64,000 bases of DNA, taken from positions 1 through 64,000 of the forward strand of contig JAFQBN010000002.1 in assembly GCA_017416685.1 (NCBI GenBank), read 5' to 3'. The notes beneath the pieces are model-generated. The model had not been told where the DNA came from and did not search any database. It saw only the letters and a program-made list of their open reading frames with translations. A program made the position numbers and the translations under genes. Below are positions 52,642-61,111 of this stretch, in pieces. Every line of letters begins with the position of its first letter. Position 1 is the stretch's first letter. The DNA is from Oscillospiraceae bacterium (lineage in GTDB: Bacteria > Bacillota > Clostridia > Oscillospirales > Oscillospiraceae).

Positions 52642-53440
52642 AGAACGATTGGATGTTGTGATGACCCGCCGCGGACTTGCCGAAAGCCGGCAAAAGGCTC
52701 AGGCCATCATCATGAGCGGTCAGGTCTATGTCAATGGACAGAAGCAGACCAAGGCGGGTGCGCCTGTTGCCGAGGAAGATGAAATTGAGGTTCGCGGCAA
52801 GACACTTGCCTACGTCAGTCGGGGTGGCCTGAAGCTGGAAAAGGCGATGAAATGCTGGCCCATCGACCTGAATGGGGCGGTCTGCGCCGATATCGGTGCC
52901 TCCACCGGCGGATTTACTGACTGTATGCTGCAAAACGGCGCTCAAAAGGTTTTTGCGGTGGATGTAGGTTATAACCAGCTGGACTGGCGGCTGCGTACAG
53001 ACCCCCGGGTGGTGTGTATGGAACGCACAAACGCCCGATATCTGTCCCCGGAAGTCATTGCCGAGCCGCTGGATTTTGCCAGTGTGGATGTGTCGTTTAT
53101 TTCTCTGAACCTGATTTTGCCCGCCCTGCGCACCCTGCTTAAGCCGGAGGGACATGTAGTTTGTCTTGTAAAGCCGCAGTTTGAAGCGGGTAAAGACAAG
53201 GTGGGCAAGAAGGGTGTGGTCCGGGACAGCGCAGTGCATCTTGAGGTGCTGGAGCATTTTCTTGAGCATGCGAACAATGCGGATTTCACCGTGCTGGACG
53301 TGGATTTTTCACCCATCCGCGGCCCGGAGGGCAATATCGAATATCTCGGCTATCTCAAAGCGGGTGCAGGTCAGAAGTGGCAGGGAGATCTTGCTGCATT
53401 GGTGGCCCGCTCCCACGGTACTTTGGAGGAGGCAGAGTAG
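52634..53440 (+). CDS. tlyA: TlyA-family rRNA 2'-O-ribose methyltransferase
   Basis: 268 residues. An N-terminal S4 RNA-binding domain (about 1-60, VMTRRGLAESRQKAQAIIMS) is followed by an FtsJ-like SAM methyltransferase domain with ADIGASTGGFTDCMLQNGA (SAM motif I) and VAVDVGYNQLDWRLR. TlyA of Mycobacterium modifies 16S and 23S rRNA; the homologue in the dxs-argR cluster of Firmicutes (YqxC) is placed as here. Starts inside dxs and ends at the nadK start. Confidence 0.92.
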   Translation: MAKERLDVVMTRRGLAESRQKAQAIIMSGQVYVNGQKQTKAGAPVAEEDEIEVRGKTLAYVSRGGLKLEKAMKCWPIDLNGAVCADIGASTGGFTDCMLQNGAQKVFAVDVGYNQLDWRLRTDPRVVCMERTNARYLSPEVIAEPLDFASVDVSFISLNLILPALRTLLKPEGHVVCLVKPQFEAGKDKVGKKGVVRDSAVHLEVLEHFLEHANNADFTVLDVDFSPIRGPEGNIEYLGYLKAGAGQKWQGDLAALVARSHGTLEEAE

Positions 53441-54315
53441 TGAAGGTCATACTCAGTTCCAATCCCTTTCGAGATAAAGGGATGAAGGCGGCCAGACAGG
53501 TCGCATCCATTTTGGGAAAAGACGGCGTGGAGTGCTGTTACTGCCTGCCCTTTGAGCTGGGATCGGTCATTCCGCCGGAAATGCCCCGTGACATTGAATT
53601 CAAGCAGATGGACAAAGAGTTGAACGGCGCGGACATGCTGGTATGCTTCGGCGGTGACGGTACCATTCTGCATGCTGCCAAAGATGCAACCAGCCACGGT
53701 GTGCCTATTCTGGGCGTGAACCTGGGCAGCATCGGCTTTATGGCTGAACTGGAGGAGAGCGAACTGAATCTTGTCAGTCGTATTCCTTCCGGCGGCTACA
53801 CGGTGGAAAAGCGCATGATGCTGCAGGTGCGTGCCTTTCGCGGCAAGCAGCTGATCTATGACCAGGTCGCCCTGAACGATGCGGTTATTTCCAAGGGCAG
53901 CATTGCCCGCGTAGCGGAACTGGATGTGACGGCGGATGGGACCACCCTGCTAAGCCATCTGTCCGGGGACGGCGTGATCGTATCAACACCCACCGGTTCC
54001 ACTGCGTACTCCATGTCTGCCGGGGGGCCGATTGTGGAACCCAGCTCTGATATGCTTATTATTACTCCTATCTGCGCGCACCAGCTGTCCGCCCGTCCCT
54101 TGGTACTGTCCGCTGAGCGGAATATTGCGGTGCAGCTGCCCAAGCGCAGCCGCAAGAGCGTCTACCTGTCCGTGGACGGCGGCAAAGCGATCCGCCTTTC
54201 CGGCACTGACCGGGTGGAGATCCGCAAGGCGGACTGCCGCACGCAGCTGGTCCGGCTGACGGGCAAAAACTTCTATCAGCTGCTCAATCAGAAGCTTGGG
54301 GGTGGCCGGTCATGA
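53440..54315 (+). CDS. nadK: NAD kinase
   Basis: 291 residues from a GTG at 53440, which shares a base with the tlyA stop and follows GGAGGAGG. It phosphorylates NAD to NADP. The signature CFGGDGTILHAA (about 69-80) and the NE-like region followed by SGDGVIVSTPTGSTAYSMSA are clear. The 4-base overlap with argR shows tight coupling. Confidence 0.96.
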   Translation: MKVILSSNPFRDKGMKAARQVASILGKDGVECCYCLPFELGSVIPPEMPRDIEFKQMDKELNGADMLVCFGGDGTILHAAKDATSHGVPILGVNLGSIGFMAELEESELNLVSRIPSGGYTVEKRMMLQVRAFRGKQLIYDQVALNDAVISKGSIARVAELDVTADGTTLLSHLSGDGVIVSTPTGSTAYSMSAGGPIVEPSSDMLIITPICAHQLSARPLVLSAERNIAVQLPKRSRKSVYLSVDGGKAIRLSGTDRVEIRKADCRTQLVRLTGKNFYQLLNQKLGGGRS

Positions 54316-54764
54316 AAAGTAACCGCCAGAATGAGATTTTGAACATCATTGAAACCACCAATGTGGAGACACAGGAGGAGCTGCGCGATGCTCTGCGTGC
54401 CAGAGGCTACAACGCCACACAGGCTACGATCTCCCGTGATATCAAGCAGCTGCATCTGGTCAAGGAGCGTTCCGGCGGCGGACATTACCACTATGCCCGT
54501 TCCAACCGCAAGCACAACTCCGATGTGGAAGCCCGCCTGCGCACGATTTTCAAGGAGAGTGTGACCTCCTTTGACGTAGCACAGAATATCGTGGTGGTCA
54601 ACACCATGCCCGGGCTTGCTTCTGCGGCTTGCTCTGCACTGGATTCCATGGAAATCGACAAGCTGGTGGGAACTCTGGCCGGTGATGACACCGCTATTTT
54701 GATCATGCGCACCAACGATGCTGCGGCAGAGTTCTGCAGCGAGATGCACAATATGCTCAACTGA
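54312..54764 (+). CDS. argR: Arginine repressor
   Basis: 150 residues. The winged-helix N-terminal part has VETQEELRDALRARGYN and ATQATISRDIKQLHL; the C-terminal hexamer and arginine-binding part has NTMPGLASAACSALD and GDDTAILIMR with the arginine-binding Asp pair. It controls arginine synthesis and breakdown genes. Located between nadK and recN as in many Clostridia. Confidence 0.96.
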   Translation: MKSNRQNEILNIIETTNVETQEELRDALRARGYNATQATISRDIKQLHLVKERSGGGHYHYARSNRKHNSDVEARLRTIFKESVTSFDVAQNIVVVNTMPGLASAACSALDSMEIDKLVGTLAGDDTAILIMRTNDAAAEFCSEMHNMLN

Positions 54765-54784
54765 CCATCATTGGAGGGATAGAG

Positions 54785-56479
54785 ATGCTTTCTCTGCTCC
54801 ACATCGAGAATATTGCGGTCATTCAATCGGCTGACATTCGCTTTGAGCCGGGGTTCAACGTGCTGACCGGTGAGACCGGCGCAGGTAAGTCCATCGTCAT
54901 CGACGCCATTGGCGCCGTCATGGGCGAACGCACCAGCCGTGACCTGATCCGCACCGGAGCCGGCGGCGCCCGGGTGAGTGCGGTGTTTTGTGCGCTTCCG
55001 GCGCTTGCCTGGTTTGCGGAAAACGGTATTGCTCCCGACGAAAACGGCGAGCTGCTGTTGGAACGCGAACTGCTGGCCGACGGACGCAATGTCTGCCGGG
55101 TCAACGGCAGACCCCTGACGGTTGCCCAGCTGAAGCTGTTGGGCCGTCAGCTTTTGAACATACACGGACAGCATGACGGGCAGCAGCTGCTGGACCCGGC
55201 GTGCCATCTGGACTACCTGGACAGCTTTGGCCAGACCGAGACGCTTTTGGCAGTATATGCCGAAGCGTATCGCACCATGGCCGACATTCGCCACCAGCTG
55301 AACGGCCTGCGCATGGATGAGGCGGAGAAGGCCCGCCGCGTGGACACCCTGACCTATCAAATTGCGGAGCTGGAACGGGCCAATTTGACCGCCGGGGAGG
55401 ACGAGACTCTCACCGCCCGGCGCGATCTTCTGCGCAACGCGGGGCGCATCATGGATGCGGTGGAGGCGGCGTTTCAGGCCCTGTCCGGCAGCGACAGCGA
55501 CCGGGGCGCGGTGGAGCTGCTGGCCGATGCCCAGCAGGCCCTGTCCGGCGGCGCCCGGGTCAGCGGGGAGCTTGGCAAAATGGGAGAGAAGGCGGCGGAG
55601 CTGCGCTATGCAGCCTACGATCTTGCCGAGGAAATTCGTGACCTGCGGGACGGCTTTGAGTCCTCTGCCGGGGAACTGGACCAGATCGAAGGACGGCTGG
55701 ACCTGATCTACCGCCTGAAAAAGAAATATGGCTCCACCGTGGACGAGATGCTGGCTTTTTTGGAGCATAGCCGACAGGAACTGGAGCAGATCCAGTACGC
55801 CGACGATACCATCGCCCGCTTGGAAGGACAGTTGGCTAAGGCACTTGAACAGGCCAAGGCTGCCGCTGAAACGCTCTCTGCCGCCCGCAAAGCCGCGGCG
55901 GTGACACTGCAGGCCCGCATTGAGGACGAACTGTCCCAACTGGACATGCCCAAGGTGCGTTTTATGGCGGAGTTTACCGAGAAAGCGGGGGAGACCGGTC
56001 TGGATGAAACGGGTATGGATACGGTGCAGTTTTTGATGTCCGCCAACGTGGGCGAAGAGCTGAAACCTATCCACAAGATCGCCTCCGGCGGTGAGCTGGC
56101 CCGCATCATGCTGGCGCTGAAGAACGTGCTGGCGGAGAACGAGCAGGTGACTACCCTGATTTTTGACGAGGTGGACACCGGCGTGTCCGGACGGGCGGCC
56201 CAGAAGGTGGCCCGGAAGATGTCCGATGTGGCCCGGACCAAACAGGTGCTGTGCGTGACCCATCTGCCCCAGATCGCTGCCATGGCAGACAGTCATTTCA
56301 GTGTGGAGAAGGGTGAAGCTGATGGCCGCACCTTTACTGCTGTGCAGCGGTTGAACGAAGAGCAGCGCTGTGCCGAATTGGCCCGCTTGACCAGCGGCGA
56401 CCTGCTGACCCCGGCGGCCTTGCAGGGGGCAGGGGAGATGCTGGCTCAGGCTCGGGAGTATAAAGTAACCAAGGCCTGA
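54785..56479 (+). CDS. recN: DNA repair protein RecN
   Basis: 564 residues, an SMC-like ATPase of double-strand break repair. Walker A GETGAGKSIVID and the nearby DAIGAVMGERTSRDLIRTGA lie at the N-terminus, followed by coiled-coil arms (about 150-360), then the ABC signature region HKIASGGELARIMLALK and Walker B LIFDEVDTGVSGRAAQ. RBS GGAGGGAT. Last large gene of the nusB operon; spoIVB and spo0A, which follow recN in Bacillus, are absent here. Confidence 0.96.
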   Translation: MLSLLHIENIAVIQSADIRFEPGFNVLTGETGAGKSIVIDAIGAVMGERTSRDLIRTGAGGARVSAVFCALPALAWFAENGIAPDENGELLLERELLADGRNVCRVNGRPLTVAQLKLLGRQLLNIHGQHDGQQLLDPACHLDYLDSFGQTETLLAVYAEAYRTMADIRHQLNGLRMDEAEKARRVDTLTYQIAELERANLTAGEDETLTARRDLLRNAGRIMDAVEAAFQALSGSDSDRGAVELLADAQQALSGGARVSGELGKMGEKAAELRYAAYDLAEEIRDLRDGFESSAGELDQIEGRLDLIYRLKKKYGSTVDEMLAFLEHSRQELEQIQYADDTIARLEGQLAKALEQAKAAAETLSAARKAAAVTLQARIEDELSQLDMPKVRFMAEFTEKAGETGLDETGMDTVQFLMSANVGEELKPIHKIASGGELARIMLALKNVLAENEQVTTLIFDEVDTGVSGRAAQKVARKMSDVARTKQVLCVTHLPQIAAMADSHFSVEKGEADGRTFTAVQRLNEEQRCAELARLTSGDLLTPAALQGAGEMLAQAREYKVTKA

Positions 56480-56493
56480 AAGGGGAGAATGGA

Positions 56494-56571
56494 ATGTTTC
56501 TGCCGTTAGGATTGATTGCTTTGGTGGTCATTGGCGGCATTGTTGCCTATATCATCGGCCAAAGCCGATGA
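56494..56571 (+). CDS. Candidate 25-residue membrane microprotein
   Basis: A 25-codon frame reads MFLPLGLIALVVIGGIVAYI and ends GQSR. It is a single hydrophobic helix with a positively charged end, so it would sit in the membrane with its C-terminus probably inside. AAAGGGGAG lies about 9 bases before the start, and the frame begins 14 bases after recN, inside the same operon. No family is recognised. Small size and lack of comparison keep the call tentative. Confidence 0.5.
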   Translation: MFLPLGLIALVVIGGIVAYIIGQSR

Positions 56572-56578
56572 AACACCC

Positions 56579-56606
56579 TTGACAAACCAAAAACAGATGC
56601 TATAAT
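56579..56606 (+). promoter_or_regulatory. Sigma-A promoter of the T-box operon
   Basis: TTGACA (56579-56584), 16-bp spacer, TATAAT (56601-56606). Transcription would begin near 56613, at the T-box leader. Confidence 0.8.
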
Positions 56607-56612
56607 CTGCTT

Positions 56613-56880
56613 GATATGTATTGCGTTGATGAGGAATAGTAGCGCCGCGCACCTGCGCAGAGAGCCGTCCGGTGGGTGAAAGGACGGAGAGGGACCGGCG
56701 TGAATACACCTTGGAGCAGCCGCCTGAACGGATATCTCAGTAGGGTGGGCCGGGTGCGCCCGTTACCGCGCGGGAGTGTGTCTGCACTCCGTAAGGCCGC
56801 CATCGTGAGGTGTCGGCGACGAGAGGTGGTACCGCATTTTATGCCCTCTGTCCGCAAGGACGGAGGGCTTTTCTTGTGAA
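56613..56880 (+). ncRNA. T-box riboswitch, tyrosine specific
   Basis: The leader begins with the T-box stem I style GATGAGGAATAGTAGCG (56628-56644). A specifier-loop context GTGAA-TAC-ACC has the codon UAC (Tyr) at 56705-56707. The T-box sequence AGGTGGTACCGC lies at 56824-56835. A terminator (arms about 56843-56853 and 56858-56867, with T-rich tail) follows. T-boxes sense uncharged tRNA and prevent termination. tyrS lies in the downstream operon, which supports Tyr specificity. The secondary structure was read by eye, not folded. Confidence 0.88.
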
Positions 56881-56893
56881 AGGGGAGAGTACT

Positions 56894-57751
56894 ATGACCA
56901 AACAGCAAAAGGGAACGCTGATGGTGTTCCTGGCATCCGTTTTCTACAGCCTTGGCGGCATTTGCATGAAGGGAATTCCCTGGAGCGGCATGGCCGTCAA
57001 CGGCGGCCGCACGGCGATCGCCGTGGTGGTGATGGCACTTTATATGTGGCTGACCCATCAAAAGCTGCGCTTTAACCGATGGATCTTCCTTGGTGCGCTG
57101 GCGGTGTCCTGCACCAACATTCTGTTCGCCGTTGCCAATAAAATGACCACGGCGGCAAACGCCATCGTGCTGCAATATACCGCTCCGATTTTTGTTATCG
57201 TGCTGACTGCAATATTTATGCACAAGCGGCCTGGCCGGCTGGATCTGCTGGCCTGCGCTGTGGTGTTTGGCGGTGTGCTGTGCTTCTTTGTGGAAAGCCT
57301 GTCCGGCGGCGGTCTGACCGGCGATATGCTGGCGCTGATCTCCGGCGTGACTTATGCGGTGGTCTTTATGCTCAACGACCTGCCAGACGGCGACGCCCTG
57401 TCCGCGGCTTTCTTCGGTCACGTGATCAGCGCGGTGGTGGGTTTGCCCTTTGTGTTTCAGGAAACGGAGTTCGGTGCGACCTGCATGATCAGCATGCTGG
57501 TGCTGGGCGTGTTCCAGGTGGGCTTTGCCTTCATCTGCTTGGGTGAGGGTTTGAAAACCACTCCCGCGGTGACAGCCAGCCTTGTTTCCGGTCTGGAGCC
57601 GGTGCTGAACCCCATTCTGGTGGCGTTGTTCTATCCCGGTGTGGATCAGATCGGATTCATTTCGCTGGTGGGCGCGGTCATCGTGGTCGGCGGCGTGATT
57701 GGATATAACGTCCTGCTGGCAAAGAACGAGCAAAAAGTTGCAAGTAATTAA
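56894..57751 (+). CDS. EamA/DMT-family transporter under Tyr T-box control
   Basis: 285 residues, about ten membrane helices in two EamA repeats; examples are GTLMVFLASVFYSLGGICMK and the second-repeat SLVSGLEPVLNPILVALF. Start at 56894 after GGGGAGAG; a longer frame starts inside the T-box and is not real. DMT transporters move amino acids, nucleotides or drugs. The T-box upstream reads tRNA-Tyr, so tyrosine or a related aromatic compound is the likely cargo; direction is unknown. tyrS follows after 25 bases, so the two are co-transcribed. Confidence 0.88.
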   Translation: MTKQQKGTLMVFLASVFYSLGGICMKGIPWSGMAVNGGRTAIAVVVMALYMWLTHQKLRFNRWIFLGALAVSCTNILFAVANKMTTAANAIVLQYTAPIFVIVLTAIFMHKRPGRLDLLACAVVFGGVLCFFVESLSGGGLTGDMLALISGVTYAVVFMLNDLPDGDALSAAFFGHVISAVVGLPFVFQETEFGATCMISMLVLGVFQVGFAFICLGEGLKTTPAVTASLVSGLEPVLNPILVALFYPGVDQIGFISLVGAVIVVGGVIGYNVLLAKNEQKVASN

Positions 57752-57776
57752 ATTTTGATATAAGAGGAGAATGAAC

Positions 57777-59003
57777 ATGACTTGTTATGAAGAACTGAAA
57801 GCCCGCGGCCTGATCGCTCAGGTCACCAACGAGGAAGAGATCTCCAAGATGATCAACGAGGGCAAGGCCGTCTTCTACATCGGCTTTGACCCCACCGCCG
57901 ACTCTCTGCACGTAGGTCACTTTATGGCCCTGTGCCTGATGAAGCGCCTGCAGATGGCCGGCAACAAGCCCATCGCCCTCATCGGCGGCGGTACCGCCAT
58001 GATCGGCGACCCCTCCGGCCGCACCGATATGCGATCCATGATGACGGCTGAGACTATCCAGCACAACTGCGATTGCTTCAAGGTGCAGATGGAGCGGTTT
58101 ATCGAGTTTGGCGAGGGCAAGGCCCGCATGGTCAACAACGCCGAGTGGCTGCTGAAGCTGAACTACGTGGAGTTTATCCGTGAGATCGGCGCCTGCTTCT
58201 CCGTGAACAATATGCTGCGTGCCGAGTGCTTCAAGCAGCGCATGGAAAAGGGCCTTAGCTTCCTGGAGTTCAACTACATGCCCATGCAGTCCTACGACTT
58301 CTACTACCTGTACCAGCACTACGGCTGCAACATGCAGTTCGGCGGCGACGACCAGTGGTCCAACATGCTGGGCGGCACGGAACTGATCCGCCGCAAGCTG
58401 GGCAAGGATGCCCATGCCATGACCATCACCCTGCTGCTCAACTCCGAGGGCAAGAAGATGGGCAAGACCGCCAAGGGCGCTGTGTGGCTGGATCCCAACA
58501 AGACCACCCCCTACGAGTTCTATCAGTACTGGCGCAACGTGGGCGACGGCGATGTGCTCAAGTGCCTGCGTATGCTGACCTTCCTGCCTTTGGAGCAGAT
58601 CGACGAGATGGACAAGTGGGAGGGCAGCCAGCTCAACCGCGCCAAGGAGATTTTGGCTTTCGAGCTGACCAAGCTGGTTCACGGCGAGGAAGAGGCCACC
58701 AAGGCCGAGCAGGCCGCCAAGGCTCTGTTCGTGGGCGGCGGCGATATGTCCAACGTGCCTGCCACCGAGCTGACCGCTGACGATTTGACCGACGGCGCCA
58801 TCGGTGTGCTGGATCTGCTGGTCAAGTGCGGCCTGGCTCCTTCCAAGAAGGAGGCACGCCGTTTGGTGGAGCAGGGCGGTGTGGAGGTCAACGGCGAAAA
58901 GGTCGCCGCTGCCACCGTCAGCTACACCGCCGCCGACTTTGGCGCCGAGGGCCTGATGATCAAGAAGGGCAAAAAGGTATTCCACCGCGCCCGTATGGCC
59001 TGA
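57777..59003 (+). CDS. tyrS: Tyrosine--tRNA ligase
   Basis: 408 residues, a class I synthetase. The HIGH motif appears as HVGH (about 45-48) in DSLHVGHFM, and KMSKS as KMGKT (about 226-230). FGGDDQWSN contains the tyrosine-contacting region. The C-terminal S4 RNA-binding domain (about 340-400) has [20 protein letters not shown]. Start at 57777, 6 bases after AGAGGAGA; the ATG at 57771 is too close to it. Last gene of the T-box operon. Confidence 0.97.
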   Translation: MTCYEELKARGLIAQVTNEEEISKMINEGKAVFYIGFDPTADSLHVGHFMALCLMKRLQMAGNKPIALIGGGTAMIGDPSGRTDMRSMMTAETIQHNCDCFKVQMERFIEFGEGKARMVNNAEWLLKLNYVEFIREIGACFSVNNMLRAECFKQRMEKGLSFLEFNYMPMQSYDFYYLYQHYGCNMQFGGDDQWSNMLGGTELIRRKLGKDAHAMTITLLLNSEGKKMGKTAKGAVWLDPNKTTPYEFYQYWRNVGDGDVLKCLRMLTFLPLEQIDEMDKWEGSQLNRAKEILAFELTKLVHGEEEATKAEQAAKALFVGGGDMSNVPATELTADDLTDGAIGVLDLLVKCGLAPSKKEARRLVEQGGVEVNGEKVAAATVSYTAADFGAEGLMIKKGKKVFHRARMA

Positions 59004-59021
59004 TCGAAAACGAGTGAAGTC

Positions 59022-59057
59022 AAAACCTCCGCAGGCAAATTCGCCTGCGGAGGTTTT
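59022..59057 (+). terminator. Intrinsic terminator of tyrS
   Basis: Perfect 15-bp arms (59022-59036 and 59043-59057), A-rich and T-rich ends. Confidence 0.88.
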
Positions 59058-59104
59058 ATTTGAGCTGGGAGTGGAAAATATATAAAAGAAAAGCCAAGCA
59101 ACGG

Positions 59105-59133
59105 TTGACAAGGATTGGAAAGTGTGTTAAGAT
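59105..59133 (+). promoter_or_regulatory. Sigma-A promoter of the tRNA-Ser genes
   Basis: TTGACA (59105-59110), 17-bp spacer, TAAGAT (59128-59133), about 22 bases before the first tRNA. Confidence 0.65.
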
Positions 59134-59154
59134 AACTCCTGCTGTAAGCCGTAC

Positions 59155-59241
59155 GGAGAGATGTCCGAGCGGTTTAAGGAGCTGGTCTTGAAAACCAGTG
59201 ACTCGCAAGAGCCGTGGGTTCGAATCCCACTCTCTCCGCCA
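59155..59241 (+). tRNA. tRNA-Ser (anticodon TGA)
   Basis: The acceptor stem GGAGAGA pairs with TCTCTCC (59231-59237), the discriminator is G, and CCA is encoded. The anticodon loop CTTGAAA has TGA at 59189-59191 and reads UCN serine codons. The long variable arm and GGTTCGAATCCC T-arm are present. Confidence 0.97.
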
Positions 59242-59267
59242 TTTTAATACTTTCATTTATTTGACCT

Positions 59268-59358
59268 GCAGAAGTACCCAAGAGGCCAAAGGGGCTCCCC
59301 TGCTAAGGGAGTAGGCGGGTTAAACCGTGCGAGGGTTCGAATCCCTCCTTCTGCGCCA
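59268..59358 (+). tRNA. tRNA-Ser (anticodon GCT)
   Basis: The acceptor stem GCAGAAG (59268-59274) pairs with CTTCTGC (59348-59354); G discriminator and encoded CCA follow. The anticodon loop CTGCTAA has GCT at 59302-59304 and reads AGC/AGU. The variable arm is long, as in serine tRNAs. The gene lies 26 bases after the first tRNA, so both probably share one transcript. Confidence 0.97.
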
Positions 59359-59360
59359 CG

Positions 59361-59392
59361 AAAAGTCCTGATGCAATCGCATCGGGGCTTTT
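59361..59392 (+). terminator. Terminator after the tRNA genes
   Basis: 14-bp stem with two wobbles (59361-59374 and 59379-59392) and T-rich end. Confidence 0.7.
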
Positions 59393-59436
59393 CTGCTTTT
59401 TATACACAACCCAATGGAACGTTAGGAGGAAACACC

Positions 59437-60339
59437 GTGAAAGAACGTATGGTTTTGTCTACTACTACGGAGCATTGCTTTGCGCTGTTCGGTCCGGAAG
59501 AGGGCGTAAAAATGCTGGCGGAGGTCGGATTTGACGCGCTGGACATGAACTTCTGCAACATGATCGACACCGAGGAGTTTTCTGAGGAGAACTATGTGGC
59601 GACCTGTGAGAAGCTGCTGCGTACTGCCAAGGAATGCGGTGTCTACTTCAACCAGGCCCATGCGCCGTTCCCCGGCTACATGTTCTACCCGGAGCAGGAG
59701 CGCCGGGATGCCTATGTGCAGAAGATGCACCCCAAGGTCATTCGCTCCATCCGTGCCGCCGGATTGTTGGGGGCGGAGCAGATTATTGTGCATCCCCTTG
59801 CTTGCCCCGATTTGGATAAGCAGAAGGAGTATAACATTGCCTACTACAACAGCCTGCTGCCCTATGCCAAACAGGCGGGTATCAAGATTGCCCTGGAAAA
59901 TATGTGGGGCGTCAGCCAGGTGAACCGCCAGCAGATTATGGCCAACGTGTGCAGCTTTGGTCGGGACTTGGCGGAGTACTATGAGGCACTCGATCCCGAG
60001 TGGTTTACGGTTTGTTTGGACATCGGTCACTGCGGCCTGGTTGGTGAGTCTGCCGACAATGCCATCCGTGTCCTGGGCGGCCGTCTGCACGCCCTGCACG
60101 TCCATGACAACGACCATGTACATGACCTGCATACACTTCCGTATGTGGGAAAGGTGGATTGGAAGGCCGTGACCGCCGCCCTGGCCGAGGTGGACTACGA
60201 CGGCGACTTCACCTATGAGGTGGGTGGCTCTTTCCTGACACCCTACGTTGAGGATAAGGTGCTCATGCGCAAGGCATTTGAGTTGATGGAGGTCACCGGC
60301 CGCAAGCTGATTTCCATGATTTACGCTGCGAAGCAATAA
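59437..60339 (+). CDS. Sugar phosphate isomerase/epimerase-family TIM-barrel protein
   Basis: 300 residues from a GTG at 59437 after TAGGAGG; the longer frame overlaps the tRNA terminator. The AP-endonuclease-2/xylose-isomerase-like TIM barrel is marked by metal-site motifs FNQAHAPFPG, IVHPLA, IALENMWG, CLDIGHCGL, LHVHDND and YEVGGSF. Members isomerise or epimerise sugars such as tagatose, myo-inosose or hydroxypyruvate; the substrate is not readable here. The next gene starts 13 bases later, so the two form an operon. Confidence 0.88.
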   Translation: MKERMVLSTTTEHCFALFGPEEGVKMLAEVGFDALDMNFCNMIDTEEFSEENYVATCEKLLRTAKECGVYFNQAHAPFPGYMFYPEQERRDAYVQKMHPKVIRSIRAAGLLGAEQIIVHPLACPDLDKQKEYNIAYYNSLLPYAKQAGIKIALENMWGVSQVNRQQIMANVCSFGRDLAEYYEALDPEWFTVCLDIGHCGLVGESADNAIRVLGGRLHALHVHDNDHVHDLHTLPYVGKVDWKAVTAALAEVDYDGDFTYEVGGSFLTPYVEDKVLMRKAFELMEVTGRKLISMIYAAKQ

Positions 60340-60352
60340 GGAAGCGATACCA

Positions 60353-61078
60353 ATGAAGCTGATCATCATTCGCCACGGGGACCCTAACTACGCGCTGGAT
60401 ACTCTGACCCCGGACGGCTGGAAAGAAGCGGAGCTGCTGGCCGAGCGGATTTCGAAACTGGACGTTAAAAACTTCTACGTTTCGCCCCTTGGGCGAGCGC
60501 AGGATACGGCTTCGGTCACATTGAAGAAGATGGGGCGCACAGCTGAAACCTTGGACTGGCTGCGTGAGTTTCCCATCAATGTCATCAAGCCGGGGGAAAC
60601 GGAGGAAGATGTTCTGTGGGACTGGAAGCCTGCCGCTTGGACGGTCGTGCCGGAGTTCTATGACCCGGACAAGTGGCAGGATGTCCCCATCTTTGCCGCG
60701 GCCAACGTGCGTGAGGGCATCCAAAAGGTAAAAGACGGTTTGGATGAACTGCTTGCCAAATACGGCTATGTGCGCCACGGCCTGTACTATAAAGCGGAAC
60801 GGGCCAACGAGGACACCATCGTGTTCTTCTGCCACTTCGGTCTGGAGTGCGTGTTGCTGGGCCACCTGCTGAACGTGTCTCCCATGATCCTGTGGCACGG
60901 TTTCTGTGCCGCGCCCACCTCGGTGACCACCATCTACACCGAAGAGCGCAGGGAGGGGCAGGCCAGCTTCCGCGTGGCGGCATTCGGCGATGTGTCCCAC
61001 CTCTATGTGGCTGATCGGGAACCGGCCTTTTCCGCCCGCTTTTGTGAGACCTTTGCCAATAAGGACCAACTGCATTGA
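60353..61078 (+). CDS. Histidine phosphatase family protein
   Basis: 241 residues. The phosphoglycerate-mutase-like signature IIRHGDP (R7-H8-G9) gives the phospho-histidine; LGRAQDTA carries the second Arg, and VFFCHFGLE near the middle carries the second His. It is a cytoplasmic phosphatase of unknown target, perhaps a sugar phosphate, given the isomerase-like gene before it. The start follows AAGGAAGCG. Confidence 0.88.
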   Translation: MKLIIIRHGDPNYALDTLTPDGWKEAELLAERISKLDVKNFYVSPLGRAQDTASVTLKKMGRTAETLDWLREFPINVIKPGETEEDVLWDWKPAAWTVVPEFYDPDKWQDVPIFAAANVREGIQKVKDGLDELLAKYGYVRHGLYYKAERANEDTIVFFCHFGLECVLLGHLLNVSPMILWHGFCAAPTSVTTIYTEERREGQASFRVAAFGDVSHLYVADREPAFSARFCETFANKDQLH

Positions 61079-61079
61079 C

Positions 61080-61111
61080 AAAAACGCCCCTCCGGAGGGA
61101 GGGGCGTTTTT
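61080..61111. terminator. Bidirectional terminator between convergent genes
   Basis: 14-bp perfect arms (61080-61093 and 61098-61111) with A5 and T5 ends. The right arm overlaps the sigG stop codon. Confidence 0.88.

Noticed and set aside
59155..59358. The tRNA-Ser pair as an integration site for a mobile element
   Set aside because: There is no integrase, no repeated tRNA 3' end and no foreign-looking DNA next to it.
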